A DNA stretch of 64,000 nt, from assembly GCF_022965805.1 (NCBI RefSeq), contig NC_133101.1, forward strand, positions 6,076,001 through 6,140,000. The letters are read 5' to 3'. The stretch comes from Primulina eburnea (Eukaryota; Streptophyta; Magnoliopsida; Lamiales; Gesneriaceae). The position numbers and the translations under genes are program-made. Each line of letters begins with the position of its first letter. The stretch's first letter is position 1. This document shows, in pieces, positions 34,651 through 47,900 of the stretch. The notes under the pieces were generated by a model that did not search any database, was not told the origin of the DNA, and saw nothing but the letters and a program-made list of their open reading frames with translations.

Positions 34651-36445
34651 CATTCTTTGTTACAGATAATATTTCACCTCACCAATCCACAGCTGATGGA
34701 TTTATTGACCACAGGACATCACATATATCTCATTTTTTACTACTATTTTCCATATTCCCCATTGGAAATACTGGTGGCATATTATGTGAGGGAAGTCCAG
34801 CAAAGTGGGATCCATATACTTCTAGTTATTGTTTTGTGCTGAGATATTTGGTTGATATATAATTGGTATGCGTATTTCATTGGTGTATGTGGAAATATGA
34901 CATGGAACACTTGTTAAAACGTGTGTAGTTATCGAGTGCATTGCCACCGCACCAAGCTCAACATACAAAAACATATATTAACAAATTTCTGCTTAATTAT
35001 TCAGGCTCTGCCCTCTAATCCCATTACTTCCAAAACTCTGTCTGCCACCCTTACTCCAGTCACCCTACTCCCTCTATTTCTTCAACTGACTGTTGAAGTA
35101 TGAAACTATCATCACGCATGACATTTTACCTGTTTCATCCATTGAAACCATCTATTGTTTCCCTATAGTCGATATGTCTATAGAGTAACTAGCTTCCTCT
35201 CCTTATCTTTAATATACCACCATTTAGAGTTAATGTGACCCAATAAGGTTGTCGGTCTGGGAAGAAGTGATGTAGGTATATGGTATCATGGAGGATGAAA
35301 CTGATGCTTTCTTGAGCAAGATTGTCATCAGCAAAAGTCGTAGATACTGTTGTTCTAAAGATTTTTATCAATTTAGTAAGTATGTTTGCAGATGATACTC
35401 TACCGGGAAAATAAATTTAGTTGATCTATGAACATTTTGTCATTAGAATAAATAACGTTTCCCATTCAACCATTTATTCTCTCTCAAAAAGATTAATCAA
35501 ATTTTACAGCAGCTGATCCTTTTCTTTTTCACCCAAATGCAGACATCATTATATGAATTCTCTGAAGAAGAGCCAGGTTATTCAAACTGCTCGAGACTAG
35601 TTACTCCGGAGATTCAGAAACAGTTGGATGGACCCATTGGTCAGTGTAGTCCTGATTCGGTTCTGGAATCATTTGATACAAAATATCCTTCAATTTTTGA
35701 ATGCTTTGAGAGTACAGGTATTAACATAACATAACAATAATTATTCAACCTTGTTCTTTAATAAGATTCTTTCAATTTGTAACTTTCAGGTCAGCAATCA
35801 AAATTTCAAGTTTTTAACTCTGAATCAGAAGAAGCGTATTCTGAAGGATCCGAGATGGTTGTTTCTTGCAACGAAGAGGAAAAAGAGGAAGGGATTGCCG
35901 ATCTTTCTTATAATTCTGGAAAGGTTCATAGGTGGTTGGGAGATGACGAAAGTAGGAATTTCTGTTACATTGTCGATGTTTTAGACGAGGCAGGATGTTT
36001 CAAGGAGAGACCAATAATTGATATTATCCAGTCATGGGATTCCCTAGAGCTCCCAATAAGCCCCTTGGTCTTCGATGCATTGGAGAAAAAATATGGTAGA
36101 CAAGCATGTTGGCAAAAATCTGACAGACAGCTTCTTTTTGACCTTATGAATTCAGGTTTGACGACCATACTTGAGCGACTCTTAAACTTTCATTCTCGTG
36201 CAACGTCGTGTCTACAAAGACATTTTACTGCTGGAATGAAGCGTGATGAAGTTGAAAACATGCTGTGGAAAATGGTGATTAGCCTGGAAAGGGAAAAGAG
36301 CATCGATGCATCCGAGAAGGTTGTCGAGGGAGCAATGAAATGGTGGGAGGTGGACGACAAAGACACCAATGTCATAAGTAGAGAACTCGAGATATCTTTG
36401 TTTGAGGAGTTGGTTATGGAATCCATTAGTTTGTGGATCGAGTGA
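32989..36445 (+). CDS. TRM-like protein (TON1 recruiting motif / LONGIFOLIA-type, DUF4378), full-length copy
   Basis: Three coding exons, 32989-34608, 35543-35717 and 35790-36445, join in frame to 816 residues. Near the N-terminus is VIARLMGIDELP, the RLMG motif. The C-terminal 170 residues form a DUF4378 domain (HRWLGDDESRNFCYIVDVL, SPLVFDALEKKYG, RQLLFDLMN), ending with an acidic motif SRELEISLFEELVMES like the TON1-binding M2 motif of TRM proteins. TRM proteins bring TON1 and PP2A to cortical microtubules and steer cell shape and division plane. The middle is serine-rich and low in structure. Two non-coding leader exons probably precede it (one ending at 31847, one at 31975-32010). A candidate extra exon at 34667 was not used because its frame is unlike the family. 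A polyadenylation-type AATAAA lies near 36671. Confidence 0.85.
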
Positions 36446-37259
36446 ATAAAATTTTGTTTGTCTATAGAGTGCGAGTGATTTTTGGGGTACACATTTTCGG
36501 CGCATTGCCTGATACATATATGCTTGTGGTATGCCACGAATATATGGAGAAAAATGGAGATCAGCTTTTGGCATGGATTCTTTTTGTATGCATTTGTTTA
36601 GAGTTCCTTACATGGTATAGCTATTATCACGCGGATTACATTTTTTGTCTTGTAATGTGTTTTATTTTTTAATAAATAAGGATGTATTAGTCTAATAATA
36701 TTTTTAAAGAAATTTTATGTCTTTTAAATTTTTCACAATCATGATTGGTGCAATTAACTCATGGTTATAGATAAACACAAAATTTATTGGGATACTTTTT
36801 GTTTATAAAAAAATTCAACCATGCCCCAGAATTAGCTAGTATGTGTTATAATATTGTACGTATAGAATAATATAAATAGTATATATAAAGAATGAAAATT
36901 ATATTTTGTCATTGTAACTAAATTGATTTTAAAAAAATACTCTAATATATTCATAATCTAATGATTTAAAACTTATTAACATAAATAACTGATTTTAATT
37001 AAGAATAATAACCAAATACCCCCACCCCCTAAATTTGGATTTAATTCCTGTTGATCTAGATTCACATCACACATAAAATTATTGTGTGATCAAACAACAA
37101 TATTATATGAATCGTAAAGTTTGAATAAACATATATAAATCATATACAGATGAAAAATTAAATGATGATATTACAAGAAAAAATTGAATGAATCTGGATC
37201 TCTGTCATTAATCAAATCAAAAAATAAAAATAAATATTTTGAAACCAAAAGTTGAAATA
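36446..37259. other. Intergenic between convergent TRM and ZAT genes
   Basis: Holds the 3' UTRs of both genes and AT-rich DNA; nothing else seen. Confidence 0.5.
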
Positions 37260-37769
37260 TCAGAAGAAGCAATGAAGAGCAGGAGCAACAGCCTTTCCAA
37301 GAAGAAACTTGTTCTCCAATGGAGTCAGATTCAGATCGAGACACAAAACCCTCCCACTACTCGATTTCTTGACGACCGGAGAATGTTGCGGCGGAGACAA
37401 CGACAGGTGCTTGAAAGGCGAATCCTTGTGTTTCTCATCATTCATGACTACCCTGTGTCTCCTCATATGACCTCCAAGTGCTTGCCCTATTGCAAACTCT
37501 AGCCCACATATAGAGCATTCATGTGTTTTCGGCTTCGGAGGCGAAGCCGGCTGATCTCCGGGCGCTAGCCTCGGCTTCTTGTGGCTCGCGCGGTGGCCGC
37601 CAAGCGCTTGGAACGAGGGAAACCTCCGATTACACGTCTTGCATTCGAATACACGATTCAAATGATCTCCACCACCTTCGCCACCTCCGCGGGACAATAG
37701 CATCAAACAATCTGTCATGTTTGTTAAGTCGACATCAAAGTTTTCTTCTCTACTCCTCTTCATCATCAT
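37260..37769 (-). CDS. C2H2 zinc-finger repressor, ZAT11/ZAT12-like
   Basis: Single exon, 169 residues, as usual for this intronless family. Two fingers with the plant signature QALGGH are seen: residues about 42-64 (FECKTCNRRFPSFQALGGH) and about 84-106 (HECSICGLEFAIGQALGGH). An L-box-like stretch DCLMLLSR lies near the N-terminus and KRSR may serve nuclear import. Near the C-terminus is the EAR repression motif LDLNLTP, which recruits TOPLESS-type corepressors. ZAT11/12 relatives respond quickly to oxidative, cold and wounding stress. I chose the first of three consecutive ATGs (37769). Confidence 0.92.
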   Translation of the reverse strand: MMMKRSREENFDVDLTNMTDCLMLLSRGGGEGGGDHLNRVFECKTCNRRFPSFQALGGHRASHKKPRLAPGDQPASPPKPKTHECSICGLEFAIGQALGGHMRRHRVVMNDEKHKDSPFKHLSLSPPQHSPVVKKSSSGRVLCLDLNLTPLENKFLLGKAVAPALHCFF

Positions 37770-38048
37770 GGCTTTGCTTAATTATAAAGTGATATTGAAG
37801 GAATACTATATGTATGTGTATATATATATATATATATATATGTATATGTATGTATATATGTATATGTGGGAGTTAACAAGTTGGAATCCGCAGTTGGAGA
37901 GTTTGACTTAACAAAAAAGTTGACCTTTTCAAATAAATTGGGCAATTACTTGCCAAGGAAGTCAAACTAATGGAATACATGAAGCATATGTACGGTTTCG
38001 TGAGTTCATATTAACAAGCAATCACAAGTCTATATTATATAATAGGTG
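37770..38048. promoter_or_regulatory. Presumed promoter of the ZAT-like gene, with a TA/TG microsatellite
   Basis: A TATATA/TGTATG tract lies at about 37810-37865. No single TATA box can be chosen because of the repeat. Confidence 0.4.
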
Positions 38049-38220
38049 GAGTAGGTCTTTTGTGAGACGATTTCACGAATCTTTATCTATTAGACGGAAA
38101 ACCCTGCAATATTTACGATAAAAAGTAATATTCATAGCATAAAAATTAATATTTTTTCATGAATAACCCGAATAAGAAATATGTCTCATAAAATACGACT
38201 CGTGAGATCATCTCAGACAA
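38049..38220. repeat. GAGACGGTCTCAC-family repeat, full-length but diverged
   Basis: Starts GAGTAGGTCTTTTGTGAGAC and ends CGTGAGATCATCTCAGAC. The interior has AAAAAGTAATATTCATAGC. Confidence 0.7.
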
Positions 38221-38985
38221 ATTTTTACCCATAAAATATAGACGATCTCGACTCTCATGGAGATTTATATAAACGATTATATATAAAATGAAAATAAATA
38301 TTTTTAACGTAAAAAAATAATATATTCTATGAATTGAATCGGATTGAATATTTGTTTTATGATATTATATATAAAATGGTGTCCACTAAATTTTATTAAT
38401 TATATTGTGTAATTAGGATAATTCACACGAAATTAGAGTGTGAAATCAATATTTATGTGTGCTTACGGTGTCGTCTCAATAGTTATCCCGATAAAATTTA
38501 ATGTGGATCATTTGTATTATTTTCCGAAATAAATTAAAAATCGTGATTTTATTTGTACAACATACGACATATACTATATAATCAAGTGTGGGAATTTTTC
38601 ACGGGTTTACCCAGTGTACATCAAAATGCTAGCGGTGGAGAGTTTTGTCGTAAAATTTTTAATATCTAAAATTATCAAATAGTAATTTTTAAAAGACCAT
38701 TTTCCTAAATAAACACCCTTATTATTATTGTTATTATTAAACCGAAAAATCAAACATGGCATCCAACGGGGCGAGAATTATTCCATCGTGTTCACATTTT
38801 ACATGAAGGTTAATGTATTAAAAATTACATTGTACATATATTCAAACTTAAGATATAGACTGCAAGCATCAAGTAGAAATACTTAGTTATTTCTACGTTT
38901 ATTTTTAATATATTTAGTCACAATTTTTTTTAAACATTTCTTAACATGAAGGACTGATATATGATATGTTTCAGCCATTAGTTCA

Positions 38986-39270
38986 ACATTTGAATTGTTG
39001 TATGATTTAAAAAGTTTGAGTAGCACAATCCTCATAATTTATAGCATTTGATAAATCGCTTTGATATCAGAGAAAATGTCAAGAGTTCGATTCTCATTGA
39101 TTGCAAAGAGCATGATTATTGAGAGGAAGAGCGTTGGAGTACAACAACTGTCTCTGTTAAGGTAGATCAATCGATGCAGAACGCTTAAGTTGTTGTACGA
39201 TTTAAAATATTTAAATTATATTATTATCATTTATTATATTTTTTGATAAAACAGCAAACAATCGATTATA
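38986..39270 (+). mobile_element. Degenerate relative of the TRIM at 12265
   Basis: A decayed LTR end (GATTTAAAAAGTTTGAG, TTATAGCATTTGATAAA) is followed by TGATATCAGAG, close to the initiator-tRNA primer site, and by GAGTTCGATTCTCATTGATT as in the intact TRIM interior. Then come a purine tract GAGAGGAAGAG and a second decayed LTR (GTTGTACGATTTAAAA, TTTTTTGATAAAACAGC). The order is that of the intact element but the similarity is low. Confidence 0.55.
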
Positions 39271-41286
39271 TACAAAATAGTAGTCGTATTCATAGAAAGT
39301 TTTATCTTCTAGAGATAGAATGACTTGGACTTTGAGTGTTAGATTTATCCTCTGACAAATTATTAAGTTAAAATAATTATAAATAGCTTGGGCGTTTTAA
39401 TTTTGTACTCAATAGGAGGAATACTTCTAGATTGATAAAGACCATGAAGCAAATAGTCAGTCAATTACCAAAGCAATGACTCAGATTCAAAACAAACATT
39501 TTCAGTTACAACTCAATATTATATTGATTATCGTCCTCAAAATATTCAATTTCATCTCTATAATTTATGGGTTTTTCTTATTCGATTTATTTAAAAAATT
39601 ATTTTTTTATGTTGAAAATATTAATTTTCATTCCAGATATAGATCGAATCGACCAATCTTATAGATTTAAATTTATGAGAATGTCTCATAAAACATCTAC
39701 TAGATAATTTTCGCCAATGACATATAAGAATAATTAAATCGAAAAACCCCTTAAATTACGTGACGAATATGGATAAATATAAAGTAGCACGACATATATA
39801 ATAAGATTGAAAGAATATCCCAAGTGGTCACATTCAGCAGCGCGTAAGCATGACCGTATGGCTTCCCTAACACGAGTTTTGGGGGGTGAGTGTTTACATG
39901 GAAACTTCAATTCACTTTCTTCTAGAATTTCTGGCTAAAAACTTTAGACCTGATTATTATTGATTAACCAAAAGTTTAATATGTCCATGAATTTGACTCG
40001 TGAGACGAGATGACGAAAGATGTATAATATATCGAAAACATAATTATTTTTAATTCATTTGTAAAAGTTTATTAATCTTCTAATCCATTAAGATTTGTCT
40101 ATTTTCGTAACCGTAAAACTTCATCAATTTACTAGTTAGCATCAAACAACATTATAATATCAGCTTAATGTCTTGAATAACTTGATCTCTCTTCGGTTTA
40201 TGATACCAAAAATAACAATAAATAATTGCACATCGAAAGATAACAGTTGCGAGTCGTGAAGAAAAAAAACACAAATACCCTTTTTCTTGATATGTGGAGT
40301 GGCGTGTTAGAATTAGAGTGAAACATTTGTTAATACTGGACTTTTCTAACTGTATTGGAATCATCTCAACTGTTTGACAACTTTGGATTTCAAACATATG
40401 GTTAAACAGCACGAATTGATTTTGTATTTATTTTATTAACTAGTTTAACTAAAAAATGTTTTATTTGAGATTCCAGCTTTATCCATACATTTTCGTGTAA
40501 TTTAAATTTAAACACTGAAACAATTTTTATTTATTTTTTACAAATTATCGGTATATCAAATGTTGATCCCTCCAACATTTTTTATGAAACAGTCTTTGCC
40601 TGTTGTTGCATTAATATCGAGAAGAAATAACTGCTTTACGGCTTTAAAAAAAATTAAATAGCACGATCAATTAATAAAATGGTGACAAACTTTTGATTTC
40701 ACAATTTATATGCGAATTAAATTCAAATATTGACTATCATAATCATAATTAGTGCAATCATCTGGAAGAGTAAATAATGAGAAGCAATCATGCTGCACCT
40801 TAAAAGGTTCAAAATATGGCGCGATTAAGCTCTAAAAAAAAGTGTGACAAACGCTCGATCTTTCTAAGAACTCGTGTAAACTTATGAAGTATTTGATGAG
40901 ATAAAATAAACAGTTGGACTAAAAAAATCATTTATAAATCATGTTCACTTGAAGCTCTTCTACTGAAAACAAATTGAAACAATCACGAATTACTTTTCCA
41001 TATTAACCTTTGAAGATCAAATATTTTATAAAATACATGAAAAATGCACAAAATTTCTGCCCCGCCGGCACGAGAAAAACGTCCCTGACAGATAACGGAC
41101 GTCAGGCCACCCTTAATCGACGGTTATCCTCGTATAAAGGCATCGTTTCAAAACCAAATAGAGCAAAGGGGTTTCTGCTGCACAATGGCAGAAATGGAGT
41201 CCAACCACAAGAATATTGGTGCATACTAAAACTTCATGTCCATGGGAAAAAATAGAATTTCAAGACTCGGGCCAAACTGGCATATA
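39271..41286. other. Intergenic, nothing recognised
   Basis: AT-rich DNA with short unrelated frames. The last few hundred bases before 41287 are less AT-rich and are probably the 3' UTR of the DUF506 gene. Confidence 0.5.
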
Positions 41287-43688
41287 TCAGAAAGCGTGGA
41301 AATTTGGAAGTCTACGCCTATCAAAATTAAATCTCCTATCACTATTTAAGGGTTTTAATATTCGCTCTCCTTCAATCTCGGATTGAAGTGAAGAGTGAAG
41401 CCTCTTTAGATGTCCAACACACTTGTTGTGTTCTGCAGGAATAGTATAATGGATCTGGACATCATGATCGAACTTCCGATCATATGGAGATTGCCACTTA
41501 GCTTGCAAATAAGCATAGGATCTCCAGGGAGGGAGAGGCATTGAGTTTTGTTTCAAAGAAAATTTAGCAGCTTCAACCATTGCTTGAAGAAATTGCTTAA
41601 GCTTAGCTAAAGAGCCCACATAAATTACTGGAAGCGAGTTCAAAATCTTATCATAGGAATCAACAGCTCTAGCAATCTCAAAATGACTTCTGAAGTCAAT
41701 ATCCACAATCAAGCGCTCTGTGCTTCCCGTGTCATTGTATCGGACTACATCAATGTATTCATGATCCCCTGCAAATCAAACCAGAAAAGCAATCTCAACA
41801 TACCTACCGAGTAAAATCCTCAACAAATTCTACCGTTGCCAGTGGACCAATTATTGTTGATAAAAAAACAAATGAATATCCAAAGAATTAGCAACAATAT
41901 ACATCAAAGAAAAGCTGAGAGCCTTTTTCATCACTCAGCTGAACATGAACTTGATAGAGAATAATATTACCTCCAGGAACACTGGAATTCCGTTGCCACT
42001 GGGATATGCACACACCAGCATCATAACCTGAAAGCCTCAAAAGCTTTACCAGGGAGTACCTGACGCAGCTAGCATTGCACAGACCTAAATGTGCAAAGTA
42101 AAGGTCTCTTTCATTAATTGACAGAGCATGAGAATGGACCACTGAAAACAACTCAGTTTCAAATTGATCCATCACCAACCTAAGATACTGCAGAATCCAA
42201 GCAAACTAATTAGGCATGCGTAGACAAACTGGTAAACATTGAAACATGAAAATATTGTTGCAGGTATGCAAGGAGTACTTCAAACATAGAGACCAAGTGA
42301 TGACGCTAATATGTGGGATATCATTCAAAGAATCATTAAAAACAATGCCTACTGTAACAAAATAAGGCACAACCAAGCACGAACTTAGTAGTTTGCCACT
42401 AATACCAGAAAACAACAAAGATACATGCAGAAACAACATAAAATAAGAAAAGAAGAAAGGTAAACATAAAATCAAATATAAAAATAAGAAAGAACATGGC
42501 CCAATGAAACCTGAAACCGCTTGTAAAGCAAACAAAGTCAATTGAAACACTTGATCATGCGGTTATCGAAATCACCAAATCGTCTCTACACCCAATTTAC
42601 CTAGGACGCAACAAACGCTCGTTCATCATAATGCCTAAGTACAGACTCTATATGGATATGCACCAAGATAGGTTAAATTATAATAAACAATGAGAAAGGG
42701 TGGCCATCTGCAAGGCTTTGTTCGAACATCCTTGCTGGATAGACAGACAACATTCAAAATTTAGAAGCTGGAACCATTTTTCAGAATTCAATCTGTGAGA
42801 AAAAAGAAACGGGGGAGACAAATTGGGCCAACATAAAACATGTAGATGCATAATTCCAAAGGGGCAACACGAATAACTCATAATTTGGTTTCAATGAAAC
42901 TATTTCACCAAACTGATATACCATCGAAGCCAAGGCTGATGCTTGCGCCAGCTTAAATTATTCCTTATTACTGGAGGACTGACCCGTTTCATCTCATTGG
43001 AAGTCCTGCCACTCAAAACGGCTTACACCCACCAAACATCAACATCTAATTATTTTTTTCAAGAGCTACTTGAACTACTCCAAGCACAAAAACAAATTAT
43101 TCCATGGAAGTAATTCTTAATAACGGTACAAATACAGCATTCAATACTTAATTCCGAACAAAAACTCAGAATCCTCATTCAATATCGTAATGCCAAGGAA
43201 GTTGGTAACTTTCATAATTCTGAAAATTTTTGGTGCTCAGATAATACTTATAAATGTGTTGAATGGGTTTAACGGGTTCTGGAAATGCAAAATTTGGAAT
43301 CAAATCCAAAGTGCATGAAAGAAATGGGGGAGTTAGGCTAAGACACCGATCAAAATCCAAATTCTACATTTCCGTTTCTAAGCACCAGATTTTTTTGGAA
43401 TTACCCCGAAGTAAATATACTAACTTCCTTCCTGGGCATTACAAGTATAGAGAAAGAGAATATTACCGATATTTTATCAGCGAGTTGAACAAGTTCAGGG
43501 AGACCGGAATCGCTGTCGCTGCTGTATCTAGAGTCGGTCCCGCCACAATTCCCATTCTCCATAAACTCACTCACCATCATCGCCAAATCATGCTCGCTTT
43601 CATAGCTCACAACACCGCCTCCTCCTCCTCTTCCGTTCACCATCTGGTTCGCCCACACCCCAGACGCGGCCCAAACCCCACAGTTCAT
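41287..43688 (-). CDS. DUF506 (PDDEXK-like) family protein
   Basis: Three minus-strand exons, 43688-43467, 42187-41971 and 41768-41287, join in frame to 306 residues. Family landmarks occur in the expected order: YESEHDLAMMVSEFME and SDSDSGLPELV near residues 29-66, then DLYFAHLGLCNASC, LLRLSGYDAGVC, GGDHEYIDVV, LIVDIDFRSHFEIARA, LPVIYVG, and the C-terminal PPWRSYAYLQAKWQSPY. The family (PF04720) is predicted to have a PDDEXK nuclease-like fold. Its role is poorly known; some members respond to stress or nutrients. The start at 43688 lacks upstream confirmation: the frame stays open for some 20 codons upstream with no other ATG. Intron 1 is 1279 bp. Confidence 0.87.
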
Positions 43689-44505
43689 TACCCAACAACC
43701 ACTAAAACCGATACCTTCTTCTAAAAATGGCTTATTATTTCATAAAATACCGATGGACAGAGTGAATCCAAGGTCCAAAATTGAATATTCAGCTGTTTCA
43801 GCCTTCCCTTCGATTCCAAAATTCAATGCTTGATAACAAACAAAAATGTGCGAAGTCGGAGCATACAATAAACAATTTAAGAATATACATATAAAAAAAC
43901 CAATTGAACCTGGATCTGAATCAATCAAATTCGAAATTTCTATGTTTTATAAAACTATCCAAAAACTGAACCATTTGTTTATTGAAAAAAAATGAATCAC
44001 AACACAATTACACAACTTTCAGCAGAAACGGAAGCAGTTGCTGAAATTTATTGCCAAAAAATCACGTTCCATTTCGGCAAAACATAAAAATACAGATCGA
44101 AACATCCTGTTAATTAATTATATTGTGAAATTAATTATTATCAATAATCAAAATTGACGATTCAAAGATGAGAAATTCAATTTGGCCAGCCAACCCAAAG
44201 GAACGAAGACAGAGAGGAGAATGGCAGGTGAAGTTCATATAACGGAGAGGATCACGGGCGAAAGGACGAAAATGTCCTCCTAGCGGTTTCGTAATGACCA
44301 AGTAAAATTTCGTGACCTGTCACGAGAAACGCGAGAAACTGGATAAGCCTGAATTTCATTGTTAATCAGAGCTATTGAACATGGACGGTGTGCCTTTCCA
44401 CATTCGTTATGGTGGAAGCCCGAAATTTTGGCTGTATTAATGAACTTCAAATACATAATTGATTCTAAAACTTTGATCACATTCATTTTTTGAGAATTAT
44501 TACAT
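43689..44505. other. 5' flank of the DUF506 gene
   Basis: No further gene seen. It probably holds the leader and promoter. No clear TATA box was chosen. Confidence 0.4.
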
Positions 44506-44670
44506 GAGTAGGTCTCTTTTGATATGGTTTCACAAATCTTTATCTGTAAAATAGGTCAGATATTCACAATAAAAAATAATATTCTTAGCATAAAAAGTAA
44601 TATTTTTTCATGAATGACCCAAATAAAAGATATGTCTCACAAAATACGATCCGTGAGACCGTCTCACACA
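44506..44670. repeat. GAGACGGTCTCAC-family repeat, full-length copy
   Basis: Starts GAGTAGGTCTCTTTTGATAT, has AATATTCTTAGCATAAAAAG inside and ends GTGAGACCGTCTCACAC. Its left palindrome is worn. Confidence 0.75.
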
Positions 44671-44871
44671 AATTTTTAATTTATTATATTTCATAATAAA
44701 TTATATGTGTCTTTTGCGAATGAGAAGATTATAAATATAGAATAAGTAAGATATGAATTTAAAATTTAATTTATTATTTTGTTGTTAACAATAATTATAA
44801 TCGAAATCCATACATTTCAAATTTATATTTTCAAATGTTTTATGTCCTCCCTCACCGAGCTTTTCACATCC

Positions 44872-44945
44872 TATTGACTAATATATACATTCCTATAGTA
44901 GAAAATATTATTCCTATAATCTAGCAGATTTTCTTTCTCGTAACA
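44872..44945 (-). repeat. 3' LTR of the copia element, truncated to 74 bp
   Basis: Begins TGTTACGAGAAAG right after the purine tract and breaks off at GTCAATA; flanking genomic sequence GGATGTGAAAAGC follows. Confidence 0.88.
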
Positions 44946-44952
44946 CTCCCCC

Positions 44953-47900
44953 TCAAGTGGGAGCGTGTATATTGAGAACGCCAAACTTGTTAAGGAGAGA
45001 ATGAAAAGTTGATGAACTGAGAGGTTTAGTAAATATATCAGCAAGTTGACAGCTCGATGAAACATGAGCAGTTTCTATGGCACCTGACTGAATACGTTCT
45101 CTAATAACATGGCAGTCAATCTCTATATGTTTTGTTCGTTCATGGTAAACTGGATTTGCTGCAATATGCAGTGATGCCTTACTATCGCAGAACAGTTTTG
45201 CTGGTTGTGGATGTTGTACCTGTAGATCATCTAACAAATACCTAAGCCAAGTAAGCTCGCATGTTATAGAAGCCATAACACGATATTCTGATTCTGCCGA
45301 GGACCTTGAGGTTGTTGTTTGTTTCTTGGTCTTCCACGAAATAAGAGATCCTCCAAGAAAAATACAATAACCAGTTACAGATCGTCTTGTGATTGAACAT
45401 CGAGCCCAATCTGCGTCACTAAATCCCCTCAATAGTAAATTCCCTTTTGCTGAAAAAAATAATCCTTGTCCAGGTGAACCTTTAAGATACCGTAAAAGAT
45501 GATGAACAGCATCTAAGTGTGGTTTTCTTGGTTCTTGCATAAACTGACTCAGAATGTGAACCGAATAACTTATCTCTGGTCTTGTGATAGTAAGATAGAT
45601 AAGTCGTCCCACCAATCTTCTATAAGTAGATGCATTTTTTAACAAATCTCCCTGCATAGGTAGAAGTTTGATATTTTCTTCCATTGGCGTCGATAATGGT
45701 TTGGCACCAAGCAAGCCTGCCTCATCTAAGATGTCAAGAGTGTACTTTCTTTGGGATATTGAAATACCACTGGCAGAACGAGCAACTTCAACTCCAAGAA
45801 AGTACCGTAACTGACCAAGGTCTTTAATTCGAAATTTGGTACGAAGAGACTCTTTAAGTGCAGCAATTGTCCTGTCATCATTATCTGTTATGATCATGTC
45901 ATCCACATAAATGAGTACCGCTGTAAAATAATTGCCAGAAACTTTTGTGAAAAGTGAATAGTCAGCTTTAGATTGGCGAAAACCATCTTGCTGAATAGCA
46001 GTAGAAAATTTCTGAAACCAACTCCGGGAGGCTTGCTTGAGCCCATATAGTGATTTATTGAGTCGGAATACCAGAGGTATCTCCCCCTGTCGATGAGAAT
46101 GCAAACCAGGAGGCAATTGCATGTAGACTTCTTCAAGTAAATCACCATGGAGAAATGCATTTTGGACATCCAGTTGGTGCAGGGACCAATTTCGAACAGC
46201 AGCTACAGCAAGTAAACAACGGACTGTAGCTAATTTGGCCACAGGAGCAAATGTCTCCTTATAGTCAAGTCCCTCCCGTTGAGTAAAACCTTTAGCCACC
46301 AAACGAGCTTTATAGCGTTCAACGGTGCCATCAGAGTTGTATTTGATCTTGTACACCCACTTGCATCCTATCGGACGGTGACCAAAAGGAAGAGGTGTGA
46401 GTGTCCAAGTACGATTTTGGACAAGAGCACTTAATTCGGCATCCATAGCTTCTTGCCATTTGGGGTCCAACACTGCCTGTTCATAAGTCACCGGTTCCAC
46501 AAGAGTAGTAATAGCACAAATGAAATTGCGATATGTGGGCGAAAGTTGTGCATAAGAAATGTATCGAGATAAAGGATGACGCGTACCTGACAAGGAAGAA
46601 GACTGGTTGGAAGCAACCTTGGCCGTGTGGTAGAGATGAAAGTATCGGAGTGTGACATTGGGTTGTTTGATACGATCTGAATGTCGAGTAGTAACAGGTG
46701 CTTGTGGTAGAATACTATTATGGGCCGGTATATTTTCATTCAAAATACTTGGAAAGTTTGGTTGGTCAATATCTTTTGGGTCAATTGTATGTGTGGGGGC
46801 TGGTTCATCTATTGTGTGTGGTAAAGGAAGAACAAGCATATCATCTGGTTGTTTTTGAGAATTAGTATGAAACGGAAAAATATGTTCATAGAATACAACA
46901 TCCCTAGAAGAAAATATTTTATGAGTGACAACATCATAAACTCGATAACCTTTTTGACCCAATGGATAGCCTATGAATATGCAACGATTAGCTCTTTGAT
47001 CAAATTTAGATGTGGGTAGAAGATTGGTGGCATAACATAGGCACCCAAAGATTCGAAGATGTGAGTATGTAGGTGGCTTATTATGAAGGAGTTGATATGG
47101 TGATTTATGAGATAGAAGAGGAGTAGGTAAGCGATTTATCAAATAGCAAGCTGTTTGAATGCTTTCTCCCCAAAAATTTAGTGGCAAGTTTGCTTGAAAA
47201 CGAAGGGCTCTTCCTACATTTAAAAGGTGGCGATGTTTCCTCTCGACTACCCCATTTTGTTGGGGAGTTGAGGTACATGAATGATGAAAAGTTATTCCTT
47301 TGTTATCCAAGTAATGTTTCATAGAGGTAAATTCAGCACCATTGTCAGCTCTAAGAGTTTTGATACGACATTTAAATTGTGTTTCTACCCAAGAAATAAA
47401 TGATTGTAGTATTCCTTGAGTTTCAGATTTAAAGCAAATAAGATGAATCCAAGTGTATCGAGTAAAATCATCAACAATTGTTAAGAAATAACGAGCCCCA
47501 CAATGAGAATTTATTTTATAAGGTCCCCAAATATCACAATGTATCAAATCAAAAGGTGCTTGAGAAGAAATTGAACTAGATGGAAAAGGCAAACGAGTTT
47601 GTTTAGCTAAAGGACAAACTTCACAAACATGCTTGGAATCAAAATAAATTGCAGGAACAGATTTACTAAGAATTTGAAGAGGACTAGATAATGGATGCCC
47701 AAGACGTTGATGCCAAAGGTTGGAGTGTTTGCGGATAGTGTGGGCCAAGGCTGGATTTTTGTCTTGTGTTAGGTAGTAGAGGCCATTATGTTGCTTGCCC
47801 AGGCCAATCGTCTTCCTCGTAGTAGCGTCCTGCACAACACAAAAATCAGGAGAGAAAATTACGATACATTTCAATGCCTTTGTTAGTTTACTAACTGATA

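Noticed and set aside
34657..34842. Possible extra exon of the TRM gene after the acceptor TTACAG at about 34666
   Set aside because: Joined in phase it gives a hydrophobic peptide unlike the family and then a stop. Skipping it gives a clean 816-residue protein.
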